A DNA stretch of 10,000 nucleotides from Zymomonas sp. (GCF_020216885.1 NZ_JAIWON010000069.1:1-10000); one strand, 5' to 3'. Numbered from the stretch's first letter, positions 1 to 7,342 are shown. The notes: generated from the sequence alone by a model not told the origin. Translations and numbers: made by a program.

Positions 1-27
1 TTCCTTCAAGCGGTTCGTCTATTATGA
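1..27 (+). CDS. trpF: 3' end of upstream gene, probably trpF (phosphoribosylanthranilate isomerase), partial
   Basis: Only eight codons are visible, reading FLQAVRLL and then TGA at 25-27. The stop overlaps the trpB ATG at 24 in an ATGA junction, the same arrangement seen at the next two junctions. In alphaproteobacteria the gene directly before trpB in this trpB-trpA-accD cluster is usually trpF, and the short tail fits the C-terminal helix of TrpF. The reading is inferred from context and junction style; the visible residues alone could not identify the family. The other plus frames either continue into trpB or stop at 34-36. Confidence 0.55.
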   Translation, partial: FLQAVRLL

Positions 28-1250
28 AACAATCTAATTCTGTTCTTCCGAATTCTCTTCGCGCCCAACCTGATGAAGGAGGGCATTTTGGCACATTCGG
101 CGGACAATATGTTCCCGAAACCCTGATGCCTTTAATTCTTGAGCTTAATCAGGAATATCGGCGCGCATTGAAAGACCCGTCATTCATAGCAGAAAGAGAT
201 GATCTGCTAGAACATTATGTCGGTCGTCCTAGCCCACTTTATTTTGCGCCTCGTCTGACAGAAGCCTGGGGCGGCGCAAAAATCTATTTGAAGCGTGAAG
301 ATCTTAATCACACGGGTGCGCATAAAATCAATAACTGCATCGGTCAGGTCTTATTAGCGAAAAGAATGGGTAAAACCCGCGTGATTGCGGAAACCGGTGC
401 CGGACAGCATGGTGTCGCAACGGCGACCGTTGCGGCTCGTTTTGGTCTATCTTGCACAGTCTTTATGGGTGAACTGGATACAGAACGCCAGCAACCCAAT
501 GTCTTTAGAATGAAATTGTTAGGGGCTGAGGTTCGCCCCGTTAAAGCGGGTTCCCGCACCTTAAAAGATGCCATGAATGAAGCCCTGCGTGATTGGGTGG
601 CTCATATTGATGACACTTTCTATATTCTCGGCACGGCAGCAGGCCCCCATCCCTATCCTGAAATGGTGCGTGATTTCCAATCCGTGATTGGACGCGAAGC
701 CAGAGAGCAGATTCAAAAAGCAGAAAAGCGTTTGCCGGATTTATTGATCGCAGCCGTTGGCGGTGGATCAAATGCCATGGGGCTTTTCCATCCTTTCCTT
801 GATGATACGGATGTCGCCATGATTGGTGTAGAGGCCGCCGGTGAAGGCATGGAAACCGGCCGTCATGCAGCCAGCTTAACGGGCGGTGCGCCGGGTATCG
901 TCCATGGAAACCGCACCTATCTTCTTTATGATGAGAATGGTCAGATTAAAGATGCCCATTCGATTTCAGCCGGTCTTGATTATCCCGGTATTGGCCCTGA
1001 ACATAGCTGGTTAAAGGACATAAAACGTGTCCGTTATGAAACGATTACGGATAACGAAGCCTTGGCCGCTTTCCAGCAGCTTTGCCGATTAGAGGGCATT
1101 ATTCCGGCATTGGAATCTTCCCATGCTTTGGCAGAAGCTGCCAAAATAGCTCCGACAATGGGCAAAGACAAAGTCATTATTGTTAATCTTTCAGGGCGTG
1201 GCGACAAAGACATCTATACCGTAGCCAGCCATTTAGGGGTCACGTTATGA
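24..1250 (+). CDS. trpB: Tryptophan synthase beta subunit
   Basis: This PLP enzyme condenses indole, channelled from TrpA, with L-serine to make L-tryptophan as part of the cytosolic alpha2-beta2 complex. The 408 residues are normal for TrpB. The N-terminal [13 protein letters not shown] signature is at about 21-33. HTGAHKINN carries the Schiff-base lysine at K101. ETGAGQHG has the catalytic glutamate E123 (E109 in Salmonella). The phosphate-binding GGGSNAMG is at 246-253, and [10 protein letters not shown] has D319 (D305 in Salmonella). PALESSHA is at 361-368, and LSGRGDKD has S390, which contacts the pyridine ring. All key residues are present, so it should be active. The ATG at 24 overlaps the previous stop and has no clear Shine-Dalgarno, which suggests translational coupling. 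The stop at 1248-1250 overlaps the trpA ATG. Confidence 0.98.
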   Translation: MKQSNSVLPNSLRAQPDEGGHFGTFGGQYVPETLMPLILELNQEYRRALKDPSFIAERDDLLEHYVGRPSPLYFAPRLTEAWGGAKIYLKREDLNHTGAHKINNCIGQVLLAKRMGKTRVIAETGAGQHGVATATVAARFGLSCTVFMGELDTERQQPNVFRMKLLGAEVRPVKAGSRTLKDAMNEALRDWVAHIDDTFYILGTAAGPHPYPEMVRDFQSVIGREAREQIQKAEKRLPDLLIAAVGGGSNAMGLFHPFLDDTDVAMIGVEAAGEGMETGRHAASLTGGAPGIVHGNRTYLLYDENGQIKDAHSISAGLDYPGIGPEHSWLKDIKRVRYETITDNEALAAFQQLCRLEGIIPALESSHALAEAAKIAPTMGKDKVIIVNLSGRGDKDIYTVASHLGVTL

Positions 1251-2071
1251 GCCGGATTGCTGCTACTTTTGCTAAAACAAAAAAAGAAAATCGGGCTGCT
1301 TTGATTGCTTTCCTGACGGCAGGTGATCCCTCTATTGAAGCAACCCCTGCCCTGTTGGATAGTCTGGTTGAAAATGGCGTCGATATTATCGAATTGGGTA
1401 TGCCATTTTCTGACCCGATGGCCGATGGCCCCGCTATCCAGAAAGCCAACCTTCGGGCTTTGGCCGCTAAAACTGGCTATAATGATATCTTTAGAATAGC
1501 CACGGAATTTAGAAAACGGCATCCAGAAACGCCGCTTATCCTTATGGGATATGCCAATCCGATGACGTTTAAAGGCAGCGACAACTTCGCCGCATCAGCA
1601 AAAGAAGCTGGCGTTGACGGCATTATCTGTGTCGATATTCCGCCAGAAGAAGACGCAGCCCTTGGTGTCTCAGTGCGCGAAAAAGGCATGGATATGATCC
1701 GGCTTGCCACCCCGACCAGCGATGAAGCCCGTTTGAAAATCATCCTCGATGGGGCTTCCGGTTTCCTCTATTATGTTTCTGTCGCGGGCGTTACGGGTCT
1801 GCAACAGGCAACTGAAGCCAGCATTGAGGCCGCGCTTGATCGGATTAAGGCTGTAACCGATTTGCCGGTTGCCGTCGGTTTCGGTATTCGTTCACCAGAA
1901 CAGGCCGCAGCGATTGCCAAGAAGGCTGACGCGGTTGTGGTGGGTTCAGCCTTTGTGTCTTGCATTGAAAAGGCTGTGGCCAATCACCAAGATCCGAATG
2001 CAGCCCTAGAGACATTGGCCAAAGAATTAAGCACGGCCATTTCCGATGCCCGTAAGGAGGCCGCCCTATGA
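1247..2071 (+). CDS. trpA: Tryptophan synthase alpha subunit
   Basis: TrpA cleaves indole-3-glycerol phosphate to indole and glyceraldehyde-3-phosphate and passes indole to TrpB. The 274-residue TIM barrel keeps both catalytic residues at the same numbers as in E. coli: E49 in the [11 protein letters not shown] segment and D60 in [14 protein letters not shown] is at 101-106. Loop 6, [10 protein letters not shown], is at 175-184. The phosphate-binding [10 protein letters not shown] (211-220) and VVGSA (231-235) follow. The start ATG overlaps the trpB stop (ATGA), matching coupled synthesis of the two subunits in equal amounts. Its own stop overlaps the accD start in the same way, and its last codons contain the accD ribosome binding site. 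Nothing is missing or altered. Confidence 0.98.
   Translation: MSRIAATFAKTKKENRAALIAFLTAGDPSIEATPALLDSLVENGVDIIELGMPFSDPMADGPAIQKANLRALAAKTGYNDIFRIATEFRKRHPETPLILMGYANPMTFKGSDNFAASAKEAGVDGIICVDIPPEEDAALGVSVREKGMDMIRLATPTSDEARLKIILDGASGFLYYVSVAGVTGLQQATEASIEAALDRIKAVTDLPVAVGFGIRSPEQAAAIAKKADAVVVGSAFVSCIEKAVANHQDPNAALETLAKELSTAISDARKEAAL
2053..2060 (+). promoter_or_regulatory. Strong Shine-Dalgarno for accD, inside trpA
   Basis: TAAGGAGG lies within the final trpA codons, 7 bases before the accD ATG at 2068. It is the best ribosome binding site in the trp-accD-folC block, while trpB and trpA have only stop/start overlaps. This suggests accD can recruit ribosomes by itself as well as by coupling, so its output may not be tied strictly to that of trpA. 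Confidence 0.85.
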
Positions 2072-2922
2072 GTTGGCTCGAAAAAGTCCGAAACAAAATA
2101 CCTTTTATTGTCAAACGAGAAACGCCTGATAATCTGTGGCATCGCTGCCCCCATTGTCAGACAATGATTTTCAACAAAGATTACGAAGAAAATCTATCTG
2201 TTTGTCCAAAATGCGGCTTTCATGGCCGCATTGGGAGCCGTGCGCGCTTTGATTCCCTATTTGATGAAGGGGATTACAGTGTTCTTCCTCCGCCGGTTGT
2301 GCCAGAGGATCCGTTAAAATTCCGCGACACCAAGCGTTATGTTGACCGCCTTAAAGCAGCACGTCTTAAGTCGGGTGAAAATGATGCCCTGCTTAATGCC
2401 AAAGGGCGATTAGCAGGACGTCAGACCGTTATTGGCGTTCAGGATTTTTCCTTTATGGGCGGTTCTATGGGCTTGGCAGTCGGCAGCGCATTTGTGGCTG
2501 GTGTCAAAGCTGCAATAGAATGTCGTTCGCCTTATATTATCTTTACTGCGGCAGGTGGTGCTAGAATGCAGGAAGGCATTTTGTCTTTGATGCAAATGCC
2601 CCGAAGCACGGCGGCTATTGCAGAATTAAGAGAAGCCGGTCTGCCTTATATTGTCGTCTTAACAGACCCAACAACTGGGGGTGTAACAGCCTCCTATGCA
2701 ATGTTGGGAGATGTTCAGATTGCAGAACCCGGTGCCTTGATTGGCTTTGCTGGACAGCGTGTTATCGAATCGACCATTAGAGAAAAGCTTCCCGAAGGTT
2801 TCCAGCGGGCAGAATATCTTCTTGAACATGGCATGATTGATATGGTTGTTCCCCGTGCTGAAATGCGTGATCGTCTGATCTCGCTTGTGGATTATCTGCT
2901 TCCTGCCAATGAAGCGGCCTAA
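2068..2922 (+). CDS. accD: Acetyl-CoA carboxylase carboxyltransferase beta subunit
   Basis: AccD pairs with AccA to transfer the carboxyl group from carboxybiotin to acetyl-CoA, giving malonyl-CoA, the committed step of fatty acid synthesis. The 284 residues start with a zinc ribbon: CPHC (C27, C30) and CPKC (C46, C49), all four cysteines present. The crotonase-like carboxyltransferase domain follows, with GGSMGLAVG at 131-139, oxyanion-type GGARMQEG at 163-170, [13 protein letters not shown] at 199-211, [11 protein letters not shown] at 226-236 and the LPEGFQRAE segment from 241. The start ATG overlaps the trpA stop and has a strong Shine-Dalgarno. Linkage of trpFBA with accD and folC is common in alphaproteobacteria. 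The partner accA is not in the window. Confidence 0.98.
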   Translation: MSWLEKVRNKIPFIVKRETPDNLWHRCPHCQTMIFNKDYEENLSVCPKCGFHGRIGSRARFDSLFDEGDYSVLPPPVVPEDPLKFRDTKRYVDRLKAARLKSGENDALLNAKGRLAGRQTVIGVQDFSFMGGSMGLAVGSAFVAGVKAAIECRSPYIIFTAAGGARMQEGILSLMQMPRSTAAIAELREAGLPYIVVLTDPTTGGVTASYAMLGDVQIAEPGALIGFAGQRVIESTIREKLPEGFQRAEYLLEHGMIDMVVPRAEMRDRLISLVDYLLPANEAA

Positions 2923-2950
2923 ACATTCCTTGCTGTTCGAGATATAAATT

Positions 2951-4282
2951 ATGGCCGATCACGCCCGTTCCGATAATCCAGATGTTCAATTCCAACTAGA
3001 CAGATTGGCATGCCTTTCACCCGGAAGCGATATCTTGGGTCTAAGCCGTATCAGCGAATTGCTGGAACGGCTGGGGCATCCAGAGCATCACCTGCCCCCC
3101 GTATTCCATGTTGCTGGAACCAATGGCAAAGGCTCTACCTGTGCCTTTCTGAGAGCCGCCCTTCAGGCTGCTGGTTTATCTGTCCATGCCTATACCAGTC
3201 CACATCTGGTGCGTTTTAATGAACGTATCAGAATAGCTGACAAGCTGGTCGATGATGAGACCTTGGCTGGTTTATTAAAAGAAGTATTGGATATTGGTGA
3301 GGATGTCGGTGCCAGCTTCTTTGAAGTCACCACGGCCGCAGCCTTTTTGGCTTTTTCTCGGAACCCTGCGGATGCCTGCGTCATTGAAGTCGGTTTGGGG
3401 GGCAAGCTCGATGCGACCAATGTCATTACCAATCCGATTGTATGCGGGATTGCCCAGCTTGGGGTCGATCATCAGGCCTTTTTAGGTGATAATGCCGAAG
3501 ATATTGCAGCCGAAAAAGCCGGTATTGCCAAAGAGACAATACCTCTGGTCACGCAGACCTATGAGCCTTCTATTGCGGCGCAGATCAAAAAAATAGCGGA
3601 CGAGAAAAAAGCCGTTTGGTTGCCTCGTGGCAGCACATGGGAATGGACAGTTTACCAAAATGAACTGCATTATCGGGATAAGGCTGGGCGGCTCCATTTA
3701 CCTTTACCGCGGTTAAACGGCAGTCATCAGAATGAAAATGCGACTTTGGCCGTTGCGATGCTGCGCCATCAGAAAGTTATCCAAATACCGGAGGCGGCCT
3801 ATAAAGCGGCTATGGGATGGGCTTTCTGGCCAGCCAGATTGCACCATGTCTCGGATGGTCGTTTGGTAAGCCAATTACCGGTTGGGGCAGAATTGTGGAT
3901 TGATGGTTGTCATAATCCCGCCGCCGCCCCTTCAACAGCCGCTTTCTTCCAAGAGCATATCGAAAAAGAGAAGAAGCCTTTCCATCTTATTATGGGCATG
4001 CTCTCGAATAAAGACGCCGAAGGTGTTCTTCAGTTTTTTGGATCGACACAGGCTCGCTTTTATGCGGTTCCAGTGCCAAGCCATCCCTATCATTCGCCTG
4101 AATATCTGGTGTCTATAGCCCAGAAAAATGGAATGTCAGGTCGGATTGCGGCTTCACCGGAAGAAGCCCTTCGCTTGATAGCGCGCGAAGCCTCTCCCGA
4201 TTATCCACCGATCATTGCTATCGTTGGTTCTCTTTATCTGGCAGGCTCTGTCTTAAAAGCGAATGAGACACCGCCAGAATAA
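2951..4282 (+). CDS. folC: Bifunctional folylpolyglutamate synthase / dihydrofolate synthase
   Basis: FolC adds L-glutamate to dihydropteroate, making dihydrofolate, and then extends the polyglutamate tail of folates, in ATP-dependent cytosolic ligations of the Mur ligase type. The 443 residues show the P-loop GTNGKGS at 56-62 and YTSPHLVRFNERI at about 81-93. EVGLGGKLDATNV is at 146-158 and LGVDHQAFLGD at 170-180. AEKAGI has the probable carbamylated lysine K189. GSHQNENATLA is at 257-267, WPARL at 293-297, the C-terminal-domain DGCHNP at 318-323 and GSLYLAGSVL at 426-435. It lies 28 bases after accD with no terminator between, so it is probably last in the trp-accD-folC transcript. Its ATG has only a weak GAGA ribosome site; the protein begins about 50 residues before the P-loop, as is usual. 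Confidence 0.97.
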   Translation: MADHARSDNPDVQFQLDRLACLSPGSDILGLSRISELLERLGHPEHHLPPVFHVAGTNGKGSTCAFLRAALQAAGLSVHAYTSPHLVRFNERIRIADKLVDDETLAGLLKEVLDIGEDVGASFFEVTTAAAFLAFSRNPADACVIEVGLGGKLDATNVITNPIVCGIAQLGVDHQAFLGDNAEDIAAEKAGIAKETIPLVTQTYEPSIAAQIKKIADEKKAVWLPRGSTWEWTVYQNELHYRDKAGRLHLPLPRLNGSHQNENATLAVAMLRHQKVIQIPEAAYKAAMGWAFWPARLHHVSDGRLVSQLPVGAELWIDGCHNPAAAPSTAAFFQEHIEKEKKPFHLIMGMLSNKDAEGVLQFFGSTQARFYAVPVPSHPYHSPEYLVSIAQKNGMSGRIAASPEEALRLIAREASPDYPPIIAIVGSLYLAGSVLKANETPPE

Positions 4283-4296
4283 GAATTTATTATCAT

Positions 4297-4321
4297 GGGA
4301 GGCTATTTTTGATAGCCTTCC
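4297..4321. terminator. Hairpin at the convergent folC / ampG-like gene ends
   Basis: GGGAGGCTAT (4297-4306) pairs with ATAGCCTTCC (4312-4321) around the loop TTTTG, giving 10 pairs with one G-T. It starts 15 bases after the folC stop and contains the ampG-like stop codon (4303-4305 on the minus strand). Neither side has a proper T-run, so it is at best a modest intrinsic terminator. Its position between two convergent genes suggests it ends or protects the 3' ends of both transcripts. Confidence 0.55.
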
Positions 4322-5607
4322 GTTTCGCTTATTGAGCGGTCAACCATCCCAGACCGCATCATAAAAACGTAAAGCAGAATACTCGGCAAGGCAATCACGG
4401 TCGTCAGAATATAATAATTCACGTAGCCCATCGCTTCTATCAATGTCCCTGCGGTGGTGCCGGTCAGGAAACGCCCCAAAACACCGGCTAAAGCGCTTAA
4501 TAAGGCGAATTGCGTTGCCGTAAAGCGAAGGCTGCATAGCGCTGATAAATAAGCTACAATAGTCACGCCGCCGATACCGCTTGAAAAATTTTCAAAGCCA
4601 ACGGCAAAAATTAACATCGGCATTGAATGCCCACAAGCCGCTAAAAGCGCAAAGCTCACATTCGATATAGCCATTAAAACGAGACTTAACAGAACAGAAC
4701 GCTTCATTCCCATACGGGCAAAGAGAATACCGCCGACAAAAATACCGGCTAAAAGCGCAAAAAAGCCAATATTGACATCGCCTAATAATATTTCCTGCTT
4801 TGTGAAGCCAAGACTAACCAACAAATTGCGAAGCATCAGATTGGCCATTGTATCCCCGACTTTATGAAGAAGGATAAAAAGCAGCACCATCCAAGCGCCT
4901 TGCCGTTGCAAGAAATCACGCAGAGGATTGATAAAGGCTGCGACCATATCACTGGGCGTTTTTAAAGGCTCTGGTTCACGATATTGGTTAGGCTCACCCA
5001 TAAAAATAGAGGTTATTGGGGCAATTAAAACAAAAGGTGCGCAGGCAATATATCCAATATGCCAATTCCATTTATCAGCGAGCAACAAAACGCCTGAGCT
5101 GGCCAGAAAAGACCCAATACGCCATCCATATTGAGATAATCCTGATCCAACACCTAAGCGGGATGGATCTAATAACTCAATACGATAGGCATCTAAAGTG
5201 ATGTCTGCTGTTGCTCCACAGAAGCCTAAGAAAATCGCCCAGAAAACGACTTGTTCCAGATTTTTATAAGGATCAGCTACGCCCAACATCACAATAGCAA
5301 AGGCCGTCAAAATCCCACTCACCCAGAGCCAAGCACGTCTTTGCCCGATCATTTTTGTAAGGAAAGGGATTGGACAACGGTCAATCAAAGGCGCCCACAA
5401 CCATTTCAAGCTATACATCAACAAAGTTAGGGCAAAAGCCGATATTGATTTTTTATCAATCCCCGCATCTGACAATCTATGCGTCAAGGTTGCAGCGAGT
5501 AAAGTGTATGGTATACCGCTTGCAATACCGAGAAAAAATGCCGCAAGGGATGCTTTTTCAAAATAGGGCATAAAGGTATTTGCAATACGTTGCGCCCAAT
5601 CCTTCAT
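4303..5607 (-). CDS. ampG: AmpG-type major facilitator permease (muropeptide transporter family)
   Basis: This is a 434-residue inner-membrane protein with about 12 hydrophobic helices, of the MFS. AmpG imports GlcNAc-anhydroMurNAc peptides for cell wall recycling, driven by the proton gradient. Family-typical segments are FFLGIASGIPYTLL (24-37), LKWLWAPLIDR (67-77), QRRAWLW (89-95), ATADITLDAYRIELL (132-146), ENFSSGIGG (339-347) and FTATQFALLSALAGVLGR (362-379). E. coli AmpG is 491 residues; alphaproteobacterial homologues are often shorter, so the length does not imply truncation. The ATG at 5607 places the first helix at about residue 20; the next Met (residue 13) has no ribosome site. AAGAGA touches the ATG too closely to be a good Shine-Dalgarno. 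No ampC or ampR lies nearby, so substrate is by family only; other AmpG-like MFS carriers are possible. It is convergent with folC. Confidence 0.85.
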   Translation of the reverse strand: MKDWAQRIANTFMPYFEKASLAAFFLGIASGIPYTLLAATLTHRLSDAGIDKKSISAFALTLLMYSLKWLWAPLIDRCPIPFLTKMIGQRRAWLWVSGILTAFAIVMLGVADPYKNLEQVVFWAIFLGFCGATADITLDAYRIELLDPSRLGVGSGLSQYGWRIGSFLASSGVLLLADKWNWHIGYIACAPFVLIAPITSIFMGEPNQYREPEPLKTPSDMVAAFINPLRDFLQRQGAWMVLLFILLHKVGDTMANLMLRNLLVSLGFTKQEILLGDVNIGFFALLAGIFVGGILFARMGMKRSVLLSLVLMAISNVSFALLAACGHSMPMLIFAVGFENFSSGIGGVTIVAYLSALCSLRFTATQFALLSALAGVLGRFLTGTTAGTLIEAMGYVNYYILTTVIALPSILLYVFMMRSGMVDRSISETEGYQK

Positions 5608-5644
5608 TCTCTTATGAATGGCCTGTTTCCTGCTAAAGTATCAG

Positions 5645-5650
5645 ATTATG
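5645..5650 (-). promoter_or_regulatory. Candidate -10 box for the ampG-like gene
   Basis: On the minus strand this reads CATAAT, five of six matches to TATAAT, and would place the start of transcription about 30 bases before the ATG at 5607. No recognisable -35 box lies 16-18 bases upstream, so this is a weak candidate. A second possible -10, TACAAT, is at 5678-5683 on the same strand. Confidence 0.25.
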
Positions 5651-5653
5651 TCT

Positions 5654-5673
5654 GCTTAAGGCATAGCCTTAGC
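5654..5673 (-). repeat. Small hairpin upstream of the ampG-like gene
   Basis: TAAGGC (5657-5662) and GCCTTA (5666-5671) pair perfectly around the loop ATA, with two more pairs (5654-5655 with 5672-5673) after a one-base bulge. It lies 47-66 bases before the ATG on the minus strand. If transcription starts further upstream, this would be a leader hairpin; if the -10 at 5645-5650 is used, it falls in the promoter and could be a protein site. No T-run follows, so it is not an intrinsic terminator. Confidence 0.4.
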
Positions 5674-5792
5674 TGGTATTGTAACGAACATCCATATCGG
5701 AAGGGATGACTTTGAAATAGAAAATATCGAGCCGTCTTCTTTAAAAGAATTTTGTTTATTTGCAAAAATAAAAAAATAATTTTTAGTTTTAT

Positions 5793-5818
5793 AAAAAAAT
5801 TTCCTTCCTAAAGGAAAT
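5793..5818 (-). terminator. Terminator-like hairpin with U-tract, minus strand
   Basis: ATTTCCTT (5799-5806) pairs with AAGGAAAT (5811-5818), eight perfect pairs and a 4-base loop. The pairing could extend by four A-T pairs after one mismatch. Read on the minus strand, the stem is followed directly by a run of seven T (complement of A 5793-5799, the last in the stem), the layout of an intrinsic terminator. The stem is AT-rich with only two G-C pairs, so it may be weak. It would stop minus-strand transcription coming from the symporter side about 185 bases before ampG. No gene lies just upstream on that strand in this gap. Confidence 0.4.
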
Positions 5819-5872
5819 ATTTTGGTTAAAAAACACAATCACATCAATTTCCGATAGGGAATTTCTTCTATC

Positions 5873-5901
5873 TTGTATGCAAGTTAAATTATTGCTCTAA
5901 A
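5873..5901 (+). promoter_or_regulatory. Weak candidate promoter for the symporter gene
   Basis: TTGTAT (5873-5878) and TCTAAA (5896-5901) are 17 bases apart, with three and four matches to the -35 and -10 consensus. It would give a leader of about 85 bases containing the inverted repeat at 5934-5959. In such AT-rich DNA chance matches are expected, for example TTGAAA at 5928, so this is only a suggestion. Confidence 0.2.
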
Positions 5902-5933
5902 TTAGTGGAATTTAAAAATTTTTCTGTTTGAAA

Positions 5934-5959
5934 AATAAAATTAAACATTTAATTTTATT
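5934..5959. repeat. Perfect AT-only inverted repeat upstream of the symporter gene
   Basis: The 12-base arm AATAAAATTAAA (5934-5945) and its exact complement TTTAATTTTATT (5948-5959) flank the two bases CA. TTTG at 5927-5930 and CAAA at 5960-5963 would extend the pairing past a 3-base bulge. The repeat ends 33 bases before the GTG start at 5993. Both arms contain only A and T, so an RNA hairpin would be weak; an operator or bendable DNA site is as likely. No U-tract follows. Confidence 0.6.
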
Positions 5960-5982
5960 CAAAATATTGAAATTATATTTTT

Positions 5983-5986
5983 GGAG
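5983..5986 (+). promoter_or_regulatory. Ribosome binding site fixing the symporter start at GTG 5993
   Basis: GGAG lies 6 bases before the GTG at 5993. The longest open frame would begin at TTG 5981, but that codon overlaps this GGAG and has only AT-rich sequence before it. The spacing supports GTG as the true start. Confidence 0.75.
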
Positions 5987-5992
5987 AAGAGA

Positions 5993-7261
5993 GTGGCAAA
6001 AAGGCTCACCTTTTGGATAGTCGTAGCCTTGATCGCAGGCTTGATTATTGGCGCGATTATGAATTTGACTATCCATGACAAAAGCTCGATTGACTATCTG
6101 GTCGAAAATTATCTGTCTCTACTGACCGTGATTTTCCTGAAACTGATCAAAATGATCCTTTCCCCGTTGGTCTTTGCCACATTGGTCACCGGTATTGCCC
6201 ATATGGGCGATGGTAAAGAATTAGGCCGAATTGGCCTTAGAACCATGTGCTGGTTTATCGGGGCAAGTCTGGTTTCATTGGCTTTGGGACTTTTGCTCGT
6301 TAATATCCTTAGACCCGGTGATGGCTTGAATTTTGTGCCGCCTGCGGCTTCTGCAAATCCCGTTGCCTCATCCGCCCCTGTCTTTTCGTTAAAAGATTTT
6401 ATTAACCATTTGGTGCCGCAATCCGTTGTTGATGCCATGGCGCATAACGAAATCTTACAGATTGTTATCTTTTCGGTCTTTTTCGGTTTGGGGCTTGGTT
6501 CGCAAGGTAAAAAAGCAAGACCTATTTTGCGGGGTATCGAAAGCCTGTCCCATGTGATGCTTAAAGTGACCAATTATGTCATGTGGTTTGCGCCTTTTGC
6601 CGTTTTTGCAGCTGTGACATCAGTCATTGCTCAACGCGGTTTTGGCATTATTCTGACCTATGGTTATTTTATTGGCAGCTTTTACCTTGGCTTGGCTGTT
6701 CTTTGGGGCGTTATCCTCCTTGCAACGCGATTGGTTGTCGGGAAAGGTGCGCTTAACATTATACCGCTGTTAAAAGCGCCAGCGCTGATTGCCTTTACGA
6801 CATCTTCTTCCGAAGCCTCCTTGCCGCCGACTTTGGAAGCGTTGGAAAATTTTGGTGTGCCGCCTCGGATCGCCGGATTTGTTTTACCATTGGGTTATTC
6901 ATTCAACCTTGATGGCACCATGGTTTATTGCACCTTTGCAACGATGTTTATTGCGCAATCCTACAATATCCATCCACCAATGGGGCAACAAATCATCATG
7001 CTTCTTTTGTTGATGATTACCTCAAAAGGTATTGCCGGTGTGCCACGCGCCAGTTTGATTGTTATCGCTTCTGCACTTTCTTTTATGCAGATCCCAGAAG
7101 CGGGTATCTCCCTTATTTTGGCCGTTGATCACTTCCTTGATATGGGACGTTCTGCCACCAATGTTATCGGTAACGCTGCGGCGAGCATGGTTGTTGCCAA
7201 TTGGGAAGGTGAACTAAAAATCCCTAGCAAAGAGGAAGTGGCGAAAATAGGCGCTGCATAA
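5993..7261 (+). CDS. Dicarboxylate/amino acid:cation symporter (DAACS family, SLC1/GltP-DctA type)
   Basis: This 422-residue inner-membrane transporter should take up an acidic amino acid or C4-dicarboxylate together with Na+ or H+. The family fold is visible: N-terminal hydrophobic helices, the HP1 serine motif TSSSEASLP (270-278), helix 7 LGYSFNLDGT (300-309, NMDGT in GltPh), HP2 with GVPRASL (349-355), and helix 8 VDHFLDMGRSATNVIGN. In helix 8 D383, R386 and N390 match GltPh D394, R397 and N401, and S387 replaces T398. R386 normally binds the substrate side-chain carboxylate, so an acidic substrate is likely; choosing among glutamate, aspartate, succinate or fumarate is not possible here. 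The GTG start is chosen because GGAG lies 6 bases upstream; the TTG 12 bases earlier overlaps that site. It has its own upstream region and terminator, so it appears monocistronic. Confidence 0.93.
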   Translation: MAKRLTFWIVVALIAGLIIGAIMNLTIHDKSSIDYLVENYLSLLTVIFLKLIKMILSPLVFATLVTGIAHMGDGKELGRIGLRTMCWFIGASLVSLALGLLLVNILRPGDGLNFVPPAASANPVASSAPVFSLKDFINHLVPQSVVDAMAHNEILQIVIFSVFFGLGLGSQGKKARPILRGIESLSHVMLKVTNYVMWFAPFAVFAAVTSVIAQRGFGIILTYGYFIGSFYLGLAVLWGVILLATRLVVGKGALNIIPLLKAPALIAFTTSSSEASLPPTLEALENFGVPPRIAGFVLPLGYSFNLDGTMVYCTFATMFIAQSYNIHPPMGQQIIMLLLLMITSKGIAGVPRASLIVIASALSFMQIPEAGISLILAVDHFLDMGRSATNVIGNAAASMVVANWEGELKIPSKEEVAKIGAA

Positions 7262-7273
7262 ATTTTGCATTTT

Positions 7274-7307
7274 TTATAGCCTGACCTGTTACAGGTCAGG
7301 CTATAGA
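7274..7307 (+). terminator. Strong hairpin terminator after the symporter gene
   Basis: TATAGCCTGACCTG (7275-7288) pairs perfectly with CAGGTCAGGCTATA (7292-7305) around the 3-base loop TTA, 14 pairs, with a further T-G and T-A pair outside. It begins 13 bases after the symporter stop. The plus-strand tail GATGGTTGTTTG is only partly T-rich, so termination may be imperfect. Read on the minus strand the stem is followed by A, not T, so it acts in the plus direction if at all. Confidence 0.75.
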
Positions 7308-7314
7308 TGGTTGT

Positions 7315-7342
7315 TTGACAGAAGCTGTGATTCGCCTATGGC
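7315..7342 (+). promoter_or_regulatory. Probable promoter of the pseudouridine synthase-rsmD cluster
   Basis: A perfect TTGACA -35 box (7315-7320) is followed after 16 bases by TATGGC (7337-7342), a -10 box matching only in its first three bases. It sits just after the symporter terminator and about 58 bases before the ATG at 7400. Alphaproteobacterial promoters often keep the -35 better than the -10, so this is plausible. Confidence 0.5.

Larger units (their letters stand above)
5608..5992. other. AT-rich divergent intergenic region between ampG-like gene and symporter gene
   Basis: I see no credible protein gene in these 385 bases. The half next to ampG has mixed composition. From about 5740 it is extremely AT-rich: 9 G/C of 60 in 5761-5820, 10 of 60 in 5881-5940, 3 of 40 in 5941-5980. 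It must carry the promoters of both divergent genes, though none matches consensus well. Structured elements, listed separately, are a leader hairpin at 5654-5673, a minus-strand terminator-like hairpin at 5793-5818 and a perfect inverted repeat at 5934-5959. Confidence 0.8.

Noticed and set aside
5656..5838. 60-codon open frame on the minus strand in the ampG-symporter gap
   Set aside because: Its product is a Phe/Lys/Asn-rich string expected from AT-rich DNA, it runs through the hairpins, and it has no convincing ribosome site or recognisable family.
6109..6573. 154-codon minus-strand frame inside the symporter gene
   Set aside because: It lies fully antisense to well-conserved symporter helices and shows no domain of its own; it reflects codon bias of the real gene.
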